Source: Microbacterium sp. 5K110 (lineage in GTDB: Bacteria > Actinomycetota > Actinomycetes > Actinomycetales > Microbacteriaceae). From it: a stretch of DNA of 64,000 nucleotides. Positions 19,263 through 26,114 of this stretch are shown one piece after another. The stretch's first letter is position 1, and each line of letters opens with the position of its first letter. Where the stretch lies: contig NZ_VBUM01000008.1 in the NCBI RefSeq assembly GCF_005774735.1, positions 1-64,000 of the forward strand, given 5' to 3'. The notes below the pieces were generated by a model, which saw only the letters and a program-made list of their open reading frames with translations, searched no databases and was not told the origin of the DNA. Made by a program: the position numbers and the translations under genes.

Positions 19263-19312
19263 TTGCGGCAGTCGCCACACTAGAGCTAAACTGTTGCTAT
19301 GACCGCAACAGT
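19263..19312 (+). promoter_or_regulatory. Candidate promoter with dyad over the start codon
   Basis: TTGCGG (19263-19268), 18 bp, TAAACT (19287-19292). A perfect 8-bp dyad, ACTGTTGC (19290-19297) and GCAACAGT (19305-19312), overlaps the -10 box and puts the ATG at 19299 in its loop. It could be an operator or an RNA hairpin that hides the start codon. Confidence 0.4.
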
Positions 19313-19472
19313 AACGAAGCCCGCCCGCATCAAGTTCGTCACCTTCCGCACCGATAAGAACGGCCGTCGCTTCGCCACGGAGTACTTCCGCGGACGCAAC
19401 TTCCGCATTGGCGTCGAGGAAGCGGAGGGGCTCATCGCTCTCGGCCTCGCTGTCGAGGAGCACGCAGCATGA
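19299..19472 (+). CDS. IS30 passenger ORF 1
   Basis: 57 aa, basic (MTATVTKPARIKFVTFRTDK...). No domain recognised. Its stop overlaps the next start (ATGA). It starts with the same MTATV as the third passenger ORF, hinting at a duplicated start region. Confidence 0.6.
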   Translation: MTATVTKPARIKFVTFRTDKNGRRFATEYFRGRNFRIGVEEAEGLIALGLAVEEHAA

Positions 19473-19612
19473 CCGATGCGCGCCAAGAGGCCATCTCGCG
19501 CTACTCCCACAAGAACGTCAGGGACCGCTACGACGCCGACCTGCTCATGGCTGGGTTCGAGGAAGGGGCCGCATGGGCGCGGGAGCAGATGGAGGAGCTT
19601 GGTAAGCGATGA
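19469..19612 (+). CDS. IS30 passenger ORF 2
   Basis: 47 aa (MTDARQEAISRYSHKNVRDR...), hydrophilic and helical, no domain recognised. Coupled by ATGA overlaps on both sides, the best evidence that it is translated. Confidence 0.55.
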   Translation: MTDARQEAISRYSHKNVRDRYDADLLMAGFEEGAAWAREQMEELGKR

Positions 19613-19836
19613 CCGCTACAGTTGCCCGGGTGGCCCCCAACCCCAAGCGCGCCCTCGCGCCGGCCGACGAGCAGCGCCTCCGCGCCGCGCTCGACGCGCA
19701 CGAATCGTCCTACGACGAGCTGCGCGCCGCGGTCCTTGCCGCCAGCGCCAACGGCGCATCCGTCCGCGTCCTCGCCGAGTTTCTTGGCAAGAGCACCAAC
19801 ACCATCAGCCGATGGAAGACCGACGCCCGCCCCTGA
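19609..19836 (+). CDS. IS30 passenger ORF 3, HTH protein
   Basis: 75 aa. The C-terminal half reads as a Myb/Hin-type helix-turn-helix (SVRVLAEFLGKSTNTISRWK). It overlaps ORF 2 by ATGA and is followed by a strong terminator. Plausible regulator of its own operon through the dyad at 19290-19312 (inference). Confidence 0.65.
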   Translation: MTATVARVAPNPKRALAPADEQRLRAALDAHESSYDELRAAVLAASANGASVRVLAEFLGKSTNTISRWKTDARP

Positions 19837-19850
19837 CCCCACAACACAGA

Positions 19851-19894
19851 AGAGCGCCCCTCCCAGCCGTCAGGCCAGGAGGGGCGCTCTTTTC
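19851..19894 (+). terminator. Intrinsic terminator of the IS30 passenger operon
   Basis: AGAGCGCCCCTCC (19851-19863) and GGAGGGGCGCTCT (19878-19890) form a perfect 13-bp stem followed by TTT. Lies inside the right end of the IS30 element. Confidence 0.85.
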
Positions 19895-20100
19895 GTATGC
19901 TCAAACCACACCGTGTTGCAACGATCCCTAGAATTCGCCCAAGGGAGGGAGGCCGGGGGCGTTGTTGTCTAGTTGTTCTATGTCATGACGTTGGTTACAT
20001 CTGCGGGCCTGCTGCCTCGGTCAGCTCGGCTTCCTCGGCGCATGCTGCTCTGCCTCGGTCGCCTCGGTGAAACTCGTCTCAGGATTCTTTGGATTCGGAC

Positions 20101-20131
20101 TTGACAGCACCCGCTTTTAGGGTGCTATACT
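20101..20131 (+). promoter_or_regulatory. Promoter with operator-like dyad
   Basis: TTGACA (20101-20106) and TATACT (20126-20131) with a TGC extended -10, 19 bp apart. A perfect dyad AGCACCC (20106-20112) and GGGTGCT (20120-20126) fills the spacer. Likely drives the IS481 passenger genes and could be bound by the HTH protein at 20490. Confidence 0.65.
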
Positions 20132-20183
20132 GGATTCATCGCCAAGGGGAATAAGCCCCAGGCAAGACCGGAAAGAGACTCCG

Positions 20184-20438
20184 ATGAACACCACCACCGC
20201 TTCTAAGGGAATCGTCAAGACTCACATCGATGGCGGCACCTACCGCGAGCTGGCCTTCGCTGAGACCCGCAACCGCTGGGGCGTCGCGGTCACCGAATGG
20301 ACCACCTACAAGGGCCAGGTCGTCTTCCAGATCCACCGCGTCAGCGCCAAGGGCCAGATGTTCGCACAGGGCACCTTCGCTACCGAGGCAGAGGCTCGCA
20401 CCGCCGCCAACCGCCTCTACCGCCGCGACAGCCACTGA
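20184..20438 (+). CDS. IS481 passenger ORF 1
   Basis: 84 aa (MNTTTASKGIVKTHIDGGTY...), predicted beta-rich then helical (TFATEAEARTAANRLYRR). No recognised family. Preceded by a good promoter and a GAAAGAG ribosome site. Confidence 0.65.
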   Translation: MNTTTASKGIVKTHIDGGTYRELAFAETRNRWGVAVTEWTTYKGQVVFQIHRVSAKGQMFAQGTFATEAEARTAANRLYRRDSH

Positions 20439-20443
20439 ATACC

Positions 20444-20469
20444 AGCGGGAGGGCTTCGGCCCTCCCGCT
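20444..20469 (+). terminator. UUCG-capped hairpin
   Basis: AGCGGGAGGGC-TTCG-GCCCTCCCGCT: an 11-bp perfect stem with a stable UUCG tetraloop. No T-run follows, so it may partly terminate or protect the 3' end between the two passenger genes. Confidence 0.6.
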
Positions 20470-20489
20470 CCAAATGATCGAGGAACAGG

Positions 20490-20807
20490 ATGACCTCCGC
20501 ACAGATCGCGGCAACGCGGCGCTTGCTTGGACTCACGGCGGACCAGCTCGGCGACGAGCTCGGGATCAACCCCCGCACGATCCGCGGATGGGAGGCTGGC
20601 AAGTACGCCCCTTCCCCATCCGCCGAGGCAGCGTTGCTCGCTCTTCGATCCGAGCATGACGCCGAGCTTGACGTTCTGATCACCGAGGCAGCCGCTGGCC
20701 CTGTCGAAGTGCCGAGCGGGCCGAGGGAGCGCAGCTGGTATCTCGCTCTTGCTGCCCGCCTGATCGACCGTCTGCCCGCGGCTCAGATCGAGTGGCGCGC
20801 CGAGTAG
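20490..20807 (+). CDS. IS481 passenger ORF 2, XRE-like HTH protein
   Basis: 105 aa. N-terminal helix-turn-helix (TRRLLGLTADQLGDELGINPRTIRGWEAGKYAPSP split over helices 1-4) of the XRE/DUF1870 type, then a helical C-terminal domain. Candidate regulator of the passenger promoter or of transposition. Confidence 0.75.
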   Translation: MTSAQIAATRRLLGLTADQLGDELGINPRTIRGWEAGKYAPSPSAEAALLALRSEHDAELDVLITEAAAGPVEVPSGPRERSWYLALAARLIDRLPAAQIEWRAE

Positions 20808-20865
20808 CCGCTGTGTCTGTGGTGCGTGCAATACTTCCCTCACCACTTTGGGGGCCATCCATTGG

Positions 20866-20886
20866 GGACAGCCGACCGGGCTGTCC
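20866..20886 (+). promoter_or_regulatory. Hairpin upstream of the IS481 transposase
   Basis: GGACAGCC and GGCTGTCC form an 8-bp stem with a 5-nt loop, ending 15 nt before the transposase TTG. IS elements often use such hairpins to limit translation from read-through RNA; that role is inferred. Confidence 0.4.
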
Positions 20887-20901
20887 GGACTTGGATGACC
20901 G

Positions 20902-21960
20902 TTGTCACACGCGAACTCACCGCTCACCCCAGAGGGCAAGCGCCGACTGATCGAGCGCCTCGAGACAGGCAGGCCGATCGCGCACGTCGCTGACGAGATG
21001 GGCATCTCTCGCCGCACCGCGGCGAAGTGGTACGCCCGCTACCGCGAACACGGATGGTGCGGTCTCGAAGAGATGTCATCCCGCCCGCTCACGAGCCCCA
21101 CGGCGACGCCTGACAACGTCGTAGATCTGGTGCTTGACATCCGCCGCTCGTCGAAGTGGGGAGCCGCACGGATCGCCGCGCACATGAACAGCACCCTCGG
21201 CGTCGAGATCTCGCACTCCACAGTGCAGCGCATCCTCCACCGCCGAGGCATCAGCCGCGTCGCCGACATGGATGAGCCAACCGGAGAGAACAAGCGTGAG
21301 CCGAAGACGATGGTCGCGAAGTACGCGGGTTACATGGTGCACGTCGACGTCAAGAAGGTCGGCCGCATCCCAGACGGCGGTGGATGGTTCATCCACGGCC
21401 AGGGCACTGACCTCGCCAGGAAATCGAAACGGAAGGGCATCGGCAAGGTCGGCTACATCTACGTCCACTCCGCGATCGAGGCGTACTCGCGGCTCGCGTA
21501 CTCCGAGGTGCACCTGAACGAGCGGGGCATCACCGCTGCGGGATTCTGGCTCCGCACCGCGACGTTCCTGGCGCGCCACGGTATCGACAAGCTCGAGCGG
21601 AACATGACGGATAACGGCAGCGCCTACCGCTCCCGCGCCTACGAATCCGCTCTCGCCTCAACGGCCACCGATCACCGATTCACGCCGCCCTACACACCGA
21701 GGGTGAACGGCAAGGTCGAGCGATTCAATCAGACACTCAAAGCCGAGTGGCTCTACGTCCGCGGCTACGAGTCCGAAGATGCCCGGATCGCCGCGCTGAC
21801 GGACTTCCTGAACTACTACAACCACGAGCGTCCGCACTCCGCGCTCGGCTACAAGCCGCCCGCGTCGCTCGCCCCGTCAGACTTCCGCATCGAGCCCCAG
21901 CCGATGCAGTGGCCCGCGGTCGAGATCCCGCGGGCCACCAGCGACGACTACCTCTTCTGA
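20902..21960 (+). CDS. IS481-family transposase
   Basis: 352 aa. N-terminal HTH (PIAHVADEMGISRRTAAKWYARY), then a DDE core with VHVDVKKVGRI (first D), MTDNGSAYRS (second D) and NGKVERFNQTLKAEW (E). Full length. TTG start, 21 nt before any comparable codon. The C terminus ends 8 nt before the right inverted repeat. Confidence 0.93.
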   Translation: MSHANSPLTPEGKRRLIERLETGRPIAHVADEMGISRRTAAKWYARYREHGWCGLEEMSSRPLTSPTATPDNVVDLVLDIRRSSKWGAARIAAHMNSTLGVEISHSTVQRILHRRGISRVADMDEPTGENKREPKTMVAKYAGYMVHVDVKKVGRIPDGGGWFIHGQGTDLARKSKRKGIGKVGYIYVHSAIEAYSRLAYSEVHLNERGITAAGFWLRTATFLARHGIDKLERNMTDNGSAYRSRAYESALASTATDHRFTPPYTPRVNGKVERFNQTLKAEWLYVRGYESEDARIAALTDFLNYYNHERPHSALGYKPPASLAPSDFRIEPQPMQWPAVEIPRATSDDYLF

Positions 21961-21989
21961 CGTGCGAACAACGTCATGAGATACAACAT

Positions 21990-22157
21990 CTAGTAGGCCG
22001 CGAGCGCGGACAACAGTGACTGATCTTCGATAGCGATCCGGCGGGCCAGTTCTAAGCCCACGTCAGACCGGACGTACTCTCTGCCACCTCGGCTGACCGT
22101 GGGTGCGTTCTCGAAGGCCAGAGGCCACGGCGACGACGGCCACGTGTTCTCCATCAT
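21990..22157 (-). CDS. Small hypothetical phage protein
   Basis: 55 aa (MMENTWPSSPWPLAFENAP...). GGGAGG lies 6 nt before the ATG at 22157; GTG at 22175 overlapping the previous stop is an alternative. Its TAG stop lies inside the IS481 target duplication TCTAGT, so the insertion left the protein unchanged. Last gene of the lytic transcript. Confidence 0.65.
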   Translation of the reverse strand: MMENTWPSSPWPLAFENAPTVSRGGREYVRSDVGLELARRIAIEDQSLLSALAAY

Positions 22158-22171
22158 CGTGGTCCTCCCGG

Positions 22172-24265
22172 TCACCCGGCCACGAACGAGGCAGAATCGA
22201 ACCGTGCCACGGTCCCTGCGGCGGTGAGGCCATGCTTCTTGTTCGTCGCGAACGTCGAGTCGGTGTAGGTGATCCGTTCGGTGCCGTTGAGGCTCACGGA
22301 GATCGAGTTGCCGGACAACACCACCGAGAGGGTGTCCCCGTTCGCGAACGTGAGCCCCGTAGCGGACCCCACCAGCGTTCCCACCCCGCCTGCGACCTTC
22401 CGCAGCTCCAGGGTGGTGCTGTTGGGTTGCACGTAGAACAGGTTCGACGCGTCGAAGATGCGGAACGCAACGCCCGCGAAACTCGCCGTCACCGACATGA
22501 CCGCCGTGAGCGTCCCGTTCTGCGCACCCGTGTCAACGAACGCGTATCCGCGGGACGCGGGAGTGGGACAGTACGCCGCGTTCCCCGCAATGCCCCACAC
22601 GCTGCTGTTGATCGTCTGCCAGGTCTTCCCGTCGGTGGTGGTGCCGAGGGTGGTGGACGAGTCGGTGCGGTTGAAGTCGTCGGTGAACCCGGTGGACGCG
22701 GAGACCGTGCCGGCGAACGTCTGACTGTTCGTGCCGGCACTGTTCGACGCGCGGATGGTGACCGTGTACGACCCGGCCGCAGTCGGGGTACCGGAGATCA
22801 CACCAACCGAGGACAGGGCCAGCCCTGCGGGCAGCGCACCCGAGGTGACCGTATAGGTCAGCGGTGGCGTGCCGGTCGCGGTGAGCGCCTGCGAGAACGA
22901 CGATCCGACGAACATGGAGTTCAGCGCGGTCGTGGTAATCGTCGGCGCGGTGATCGTGCCGCCGCTGTAGTCCCCGTACGGGAGCGGGAGCGCGTCGTGC
23001 AGGGCGGTGGCATAGTCCTTGTGCCCAAGGGTGCCGAAGTGAACGGTGGTGGGTGCGGCGGGCGGGTAGTACCCGTCCGCGACGGCCTGTGTGCGGTCGG
23101 AGATCACCAGGTGCCCGGGCCAGTACGCGACGTGATCGTTCGCATCGCTCAACTCCCGCGCCGCCGTCTGGTAGGCGGACTCCGGGATCGCGAACGCCTC
23201 GCCCCCGTTGATCGGAGGAGACGACGCGAGCAGCACGCACGCACCGCCCGCGACGGCTTCGGTGATCGCTTCCTGGATCTGGGTCTTCCACGTGGCGATC
23301 GGTGTCTGCGCGTACACGTCGTTCGTGTCCAACTCGATGACCACCATGTGCGAGTACCCGGATAGAACCGACGCCTTGATGTTGCGAGTTCGCGCCGTGC
23401 CGGTGGCTGCGCCAGCAATGTCATACGCCTTCGATCCAGGCGCGCCGACCCGGTTCACGATCACCCCGGTGCCGCGGTGAGGGACCACCGCGAACACGTA
23501 CGCGCCGTTCGTGGACCCGCCGGGGTGGCTGACCGTGATGTCGTGGGCGACGTCGGTGAACCCGGTCAGCCGCATCACGTTCAGCGTCCCGGACACCACA
23601 GTCGTCGTGCCGGCGTCGGCGACGGTGGAATCGACGGTCACCTTCGGGCGCACCGGGGTTGTCACGCCCGAATCTGAGCCCCAATAGAACACGTCCAGCG
23701 CGGTGAACCGGCCCGCGAACGTCGAGGGGATCGTGATCGACGCGGCCCCCGCCGCGTAGAGGTTGTACCCCCCGTACTGGAAACCACCCGGCGTCGACAC
23801 ATAACTATCGAACGGCCCCAGCGTGGGCGAGAACGCCGGTGCCGGCGAAGTCGACAACGAAGCGACCCCGTACGCCGAGTACAGGCCGAGGAAGTTCTGC
23901 GCCACCGCCTGCCGGTTGTCGCGGGCGAACAGCTTCCGCAGCACCACGGGCCACGCGTTCTCCCGGTACAGACCGTTCGGGTCGACCATGCCACCGTTGA
24001 CGTCGTCGGATCCGATACCCCAACCGATCGAGTGAGTCAAGCACGTGATCACCGCAGGAGTGATGTCCTGCCGCCCGAGGGCCGCGGCCAGTCGGGCGAG
24101 CTTCTGCACGTTGTATATCCGGTTCGCCCGAAGTGCACGCGCCTGCCCCTGCGCGATCTTGGGCGCCGCAGCGGACACCCGCGAATCGATAAGCTCAGGA
24201 GCCGACGCGCCCAGAACGAAGATGGAGTCCGCTGCTTCCTTGGTGTAGATGACAGGTCCAGGCAT
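22172..24265 (-). CDS. Tail fibre with SGNH-hydrolase-like, Ig-like and LamG-like domains
   Basis: 697 aa. Residues ~70-430 follow the SGNH/GDSL layout: block I TCLTHSIGWG (Ser79, with THS in place of GDS), block III ELDTND (311-316), and VHFGTLGH near 408-415. There the usual Asp of DxxH is Thr, so the triad is incomplete and activity uncertain. Residues ~440-525 are a putative Ig (He_PIG) domain and ~527-697 a LamG-like carbohydrate-binding fold. Probably a receptor-binding fibre that recognises or deacylates surface glycans. Confidence 0.75.
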   Translation of the reverse strand: MPGPVIYTKEAADSIFVLGASAPELIDSRVSAAAPKIAQGQARALRANRIYNVQKLARLAAALGRQDITPAVITCLTHSIGWGIGSDDVNGGMVDPNGLYRENAWPVVLRKLFARDNRQAVAQNFLGLYSAYGVASLSTSPAPAFSPTLGPFDSYVSTPGGFQYGGYNLYAAGAASITIPSTFAGRFTALDVFYWGSDSGVTTPVRPKVTVDSTVADAGTTTVVSGTLNVMRLTGFTDVAHDITVSHPGGSTNGAYVFAVVPHRGTGVIVNRVGAPGSKAYDIAGAATGTARTRNIKASVLSGYSHMVVIELDTNDVYAQTPIATWKTQIQEAITEAVAGGACVLLASSPPINGGEAFAIPESAYQTAARELSDANDHVAYWPGHLVISDRTQAVADGYYPPAAPTTVHFGTLGHKDYATALHDALPLPYGDYSGGTITAPTITTTALNSMFVGSSFSQALTATGTPPLTYTVTSGALPAGLALSSVGVISGTPTAAGSYTVTIRASNSAGTNSQTFAGTVSASTGFTDDFNRTDSSTTLGTTTDGKTWQTINSSVWGIAGNAAYCPTPASRGYAFVDTGAQNGTLTAVMSVTASFAGVAFRIFDASNLFYVQPNSTTLELRKVAGGVGTLVGSATGLTFANGDTLSVVLSGNSISVSLNGTERITYTDSTFATNKKHGLTAAGTVARFDSASFVAG

Positions 24266-24275
24266 TTTGTCCGCC

Positions 24276-24533
24276 TCACAGAGTCAGGGTGCCGTCACCG
24301 TTGTCGGTGAATGAGCCAGGGTTCAGGGTGATAGTGCCGTCGCCGTTGTCGGTGTATCCGCCACCCGCCCCAGCCGCGGCTATCGCACGGGCAACAGCGG
24401 CGCCTACGGGAGTGTCGGGGTTGTCCGCGTCCGCCGCGACGGTGTCGTACTGCTGGCCGAGGATGTCAAGCTTCTCGGCTGTGACGGCCTTGGACGGGTC
24501 CCCGTCGCGCCACTGCGGTCGAGAGAACGGCAT
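24276..24533 (-). CDS. Small tail-associated protein
   Basis: 85 aa. The last ~25 residues repeat a short motif (YTDNGDGTITLN, FTDNGDGTLTL) that looks like a small beta repeat at a fibre tip or joint. Lies between the lysis genes and the large fibre gene. Confidence 0.6.
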   Translation of the reverse strand: MPFSRPQWRDGDPSKAVTAEKLDILGQQYDTVAADADNPDTPVGAAVARAIAAAGAGGGYTDNGDGTITLNPGSFTDNGDGTLTL

Positions 24534-24542
24534 GTGCGCCTC

Positions 24543-24665
24543 CTACACGGGGTGATGCCGACAGGGTGACGGCTGGGATGACGACGGGGTGATGCGGGTG
24601 AAAGCGGGGTACGTGAGAGCGGCGGCCGCCCAGAGGACGGCCGCCGCGAGCAGGAAACGGATCAC
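24543..24665 (-). CDS. Single-pass membrane peptide
   Basis: 40 aa: one membrane helix (FLLAAAVLWAAAALTYPAF) and a polar tail. GTG start overlaps the holin-like gene's stop (GTGA). Possibly a lysis accessory. Confidence 0.5.
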   Translation of the reverse strand: MIRFLLAAAVLWAAAALTYPAFTRITPSSSQPSPCRHHPV

Positions 24666-24991
24666 TCGTTGTGTCCGCCAGGCGCCCGGTAGCGGGCCGT
24701 GTGCGGGTCGATCGCGTCCTGATACTCCGTGCGCGTCACAGTCGACGGGTCGGGCGCGTACGCCGGCAGACGGGCGATTCCGAGGAGCCACCCGAACCGG
24801 GGCGCGACGTACAGCTCAAGCAGCCGCACACCGATGTAGTACACGCCCTGGAACGCGCCCGTGATGACGAGGGTCAGCGCCACCTCGAACTGGTCGTCGA
24901 GGGTGATGCCGGAGGTGACAGCCCATCCGATAACGGCGCCGACGATGATCGGCACGAGGGTACGGACGATGGAGTCGAACAGAGCCTTCAT
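24662..24991 (-). CDS. Holin-like protein
   Basis: 109 aa. Two membrane helices (LVPIIVGAVIGWAVTSGITL and VALTLVITGAFQGVYYIGVRLL) and a charged C terminus, near an endolysin. AAGGA precedes the ATG. Best holin candidate: pore formation to release the endolysin. Confidence 0.65.
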   Translation of the reverse strand: MKALFDSIVRTLVPIIVGAVIGWAVTSGITLDDQFEVALTLVITGAFQGVYYIGVRLLELYVAPRFGWLLGIARLPAYAPDPSTVTRTEYQDAIDPHTARYRAPGGHNE

Positions 24992-25004
24992 GGCGGGTGT
25001 CCTT

Positions 25005-25319
25005 TCAGACGTCGGCGTAGGAGCCGTTGGTGATGAACCCGTGCTTGCCGCAGCAGTCGGGCCAGATGACGGAGGCGGTGATGGTGAGTGGTTCGATCTG
25101 CACGAGCGTGTGCGCACGGTGCCCCGAAGGTCGCCATCCGAATCGCTCGCCCGGGGCGACCGTCTCGGGGCCGAGGATCTTCCCGCAGTCGTGCCACACC
25201 CACAGGCACTCGATGGCGTGGATGTGCCCTTCGGGCTCCTCGCACGTCCAGGAGTAGGCGACCCCGTTGCCGAGATCACGCGAGAACTTCGGCGGCTCGA
25301 TAGCGGCGCGTGCGCTCAT
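25005..25319 (-). CDS. Hypothetical protein in lysis cassette
   Basis: 104 aa, soluble, with several Cys and His (CEEPEG, CLWVWHDCGK, WPDCCGKHG). No recognised domain. Preceded by GAAAGGA. Confidence 0.6.
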   Translation of the reverse strand: MSARAAIEPPKFSRDLGNGVAYSWTCEEPEGHIHAIECLWVWHDCGKILGPETVAPGERFGWRPSGHRAHTLVQIEPLTITASVIWPDCCGKHGFITNGSYADV

Positions 25320-25363
25320 GGCTGGGGTGTCCTTTCAAGACGAAGACCCCGGGGCACCCGGAG

Positions 25364-25684
25364 TCAGGAGGTGTCGCGGTCTGGCCGTGACGGGTACGGG
25401 TCGAGCTCGTCCGGGTCGGTGCAGGGCGCGTCGATGAACCGGCGGCGGGCGAGCGCGAGAGCCTCCTCGAGGATCCGCACCCACCGTTCCAGCCAGCCGA
25501 CCCGCGCGATTGCGACGTCGCGCTCCACGCGCGCCTTGTCGCGCTCGGCGATCGCAGCGTCGACCTCCGCACGCCGCTTCTGCAGGTGGCCCTGCCGGGC
25601 GTCGCGGACCCAGTCGAGGATCTTCACGAGCAGACCACCGGAGGTGATCGCGATGATGAGCTTCACGAGGTCTTCGATGGTCAC
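25364..25684 (-). CDS. Membrane plus coiled-coil protein in lysis cassette
   Basis: 106 aa. An N-terminal amphipathic or membrane segment (DLVKLIIAITSGGLLVKIL) is followed by a long charged coiled coil (QKRRAEVDAAIAERDKARVE). Topology resembles phage lysis or spanin-like accessories; role inferred. GTG start. Confidence 0.6.
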   Translation of the reverse strand: MTIEDLVKLIIAITSGGLLVKILDWVRDARQGHLQKRRAEVDAAIAERDKARVERDVAIARVGWLERWVRILEEALALARRRFIDAPCTDPDELDPYPSRPDRDTS

Positions 25685-25691
25685 GTGGCGC

Positions 25692-26114
25692 TCACCTCCG
25701 GGGCTCGAACGTGTACTTCCTGATCAGCAGCCAGCGGACGAAGAAGAGCCCCGCGCCGAGCGCGATCCACCCCATCTGCGTGAGGCGCGACCCGGACTGC
25801 GAGAGCTGCAGGGACAGGACGACGATGAAGTAGATCGCCGCGCCCAGCCAGATCATGACGATCGAGAGTCGCTCAGCGAACCACCACCCGGGGAACACCG
25901 TCAGCAGGCCGCCGAACGCGCCCATGATGACGAACCCCGCCCACACAGCGGTCAGCGGCCCACCAAGCGCACCCTCGATCGACTGCGGCGGACGCAGGAG
26001 GGTCACGAACCCCGTCAGCAGCGCCACCCCGTAGAACACGAAGTACGTGGCCTTCAGGTGCCGGGGTTCTGTGATCGACTCCCACACGCGCCGCGCGCGC
26101 AGGATCACCATCAT
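25692..26114 (-). CDS. Four-helix membrane protein in lysis cassette
   Basis: 140 aa with four predicted membrane helices (YFVFYGVALLTGFVTLL, GFVIMGAFGGLLTVF, IVMIWLGAAIYFIVVLSL, MGWIALGAGLFFVRWLL). Its start overlaps the endolysin stop (ATGA). A second holin candidate or lysis regulator. Confidence 0.6.
   Translation of the reverse strand: MMVILRARRVWESITEPRHLKATYFVFYGVALLTGFVTLLRPPQSIEGALGGPLTAVWAGFVIMGAFGGLLTVFPGWWFAERLSIVMIWLGAAIYFIVVLSLQLSQSGSRLTQMGWIALGAGLFFVRWLLIRKYTFEPRR

Larger units (their letters stand above)
17983..19936 (+). mobile_element. IS30-family element with passenger genes
   Basis: Terminal inverted repeats at 17983-18006 and 19913-19936 match at 22 of 24 positions and share TCGTTGCAACAC at the inner end. 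They enclose an IS30 transposase, three small coupled ORFs and a terminator, 1954 bp in all. A diverged copy of the inner end (GTGTTGCGGCAGTCGC, 19260-19275) directly follows the transposase. I could not identify a convincing target duplication, so the outer edges may be off by a few bases. Confidence 0.8.
19974..21988 (+). mobile_element. IS481-family element with passenger genes
   Basis: Inverted repeats at 19974-19993 and 21969-21988 match at 18 of 20 positions (TGTTSTATSTCATGACGTTG). Both outer sides carry TCTAGT (19968-19973 and 21989-21994), which fits the NCTAGN target duplicated by IS481. The 2015-bp element contains two small ORFs upstream of the transposase; simple IS481 elements are near 1.0-1.1 kb. 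Ends and duplication are intact, suggesting recent insertion. Confidence 0.88.

Noticed and set aside
19260..19284. Right end of IS30 directly after the transposase
   Set aside because: Only about 12 of 16 bases match the left end, against 22 of 24 at 19913-19936; kept only as a possible relic.
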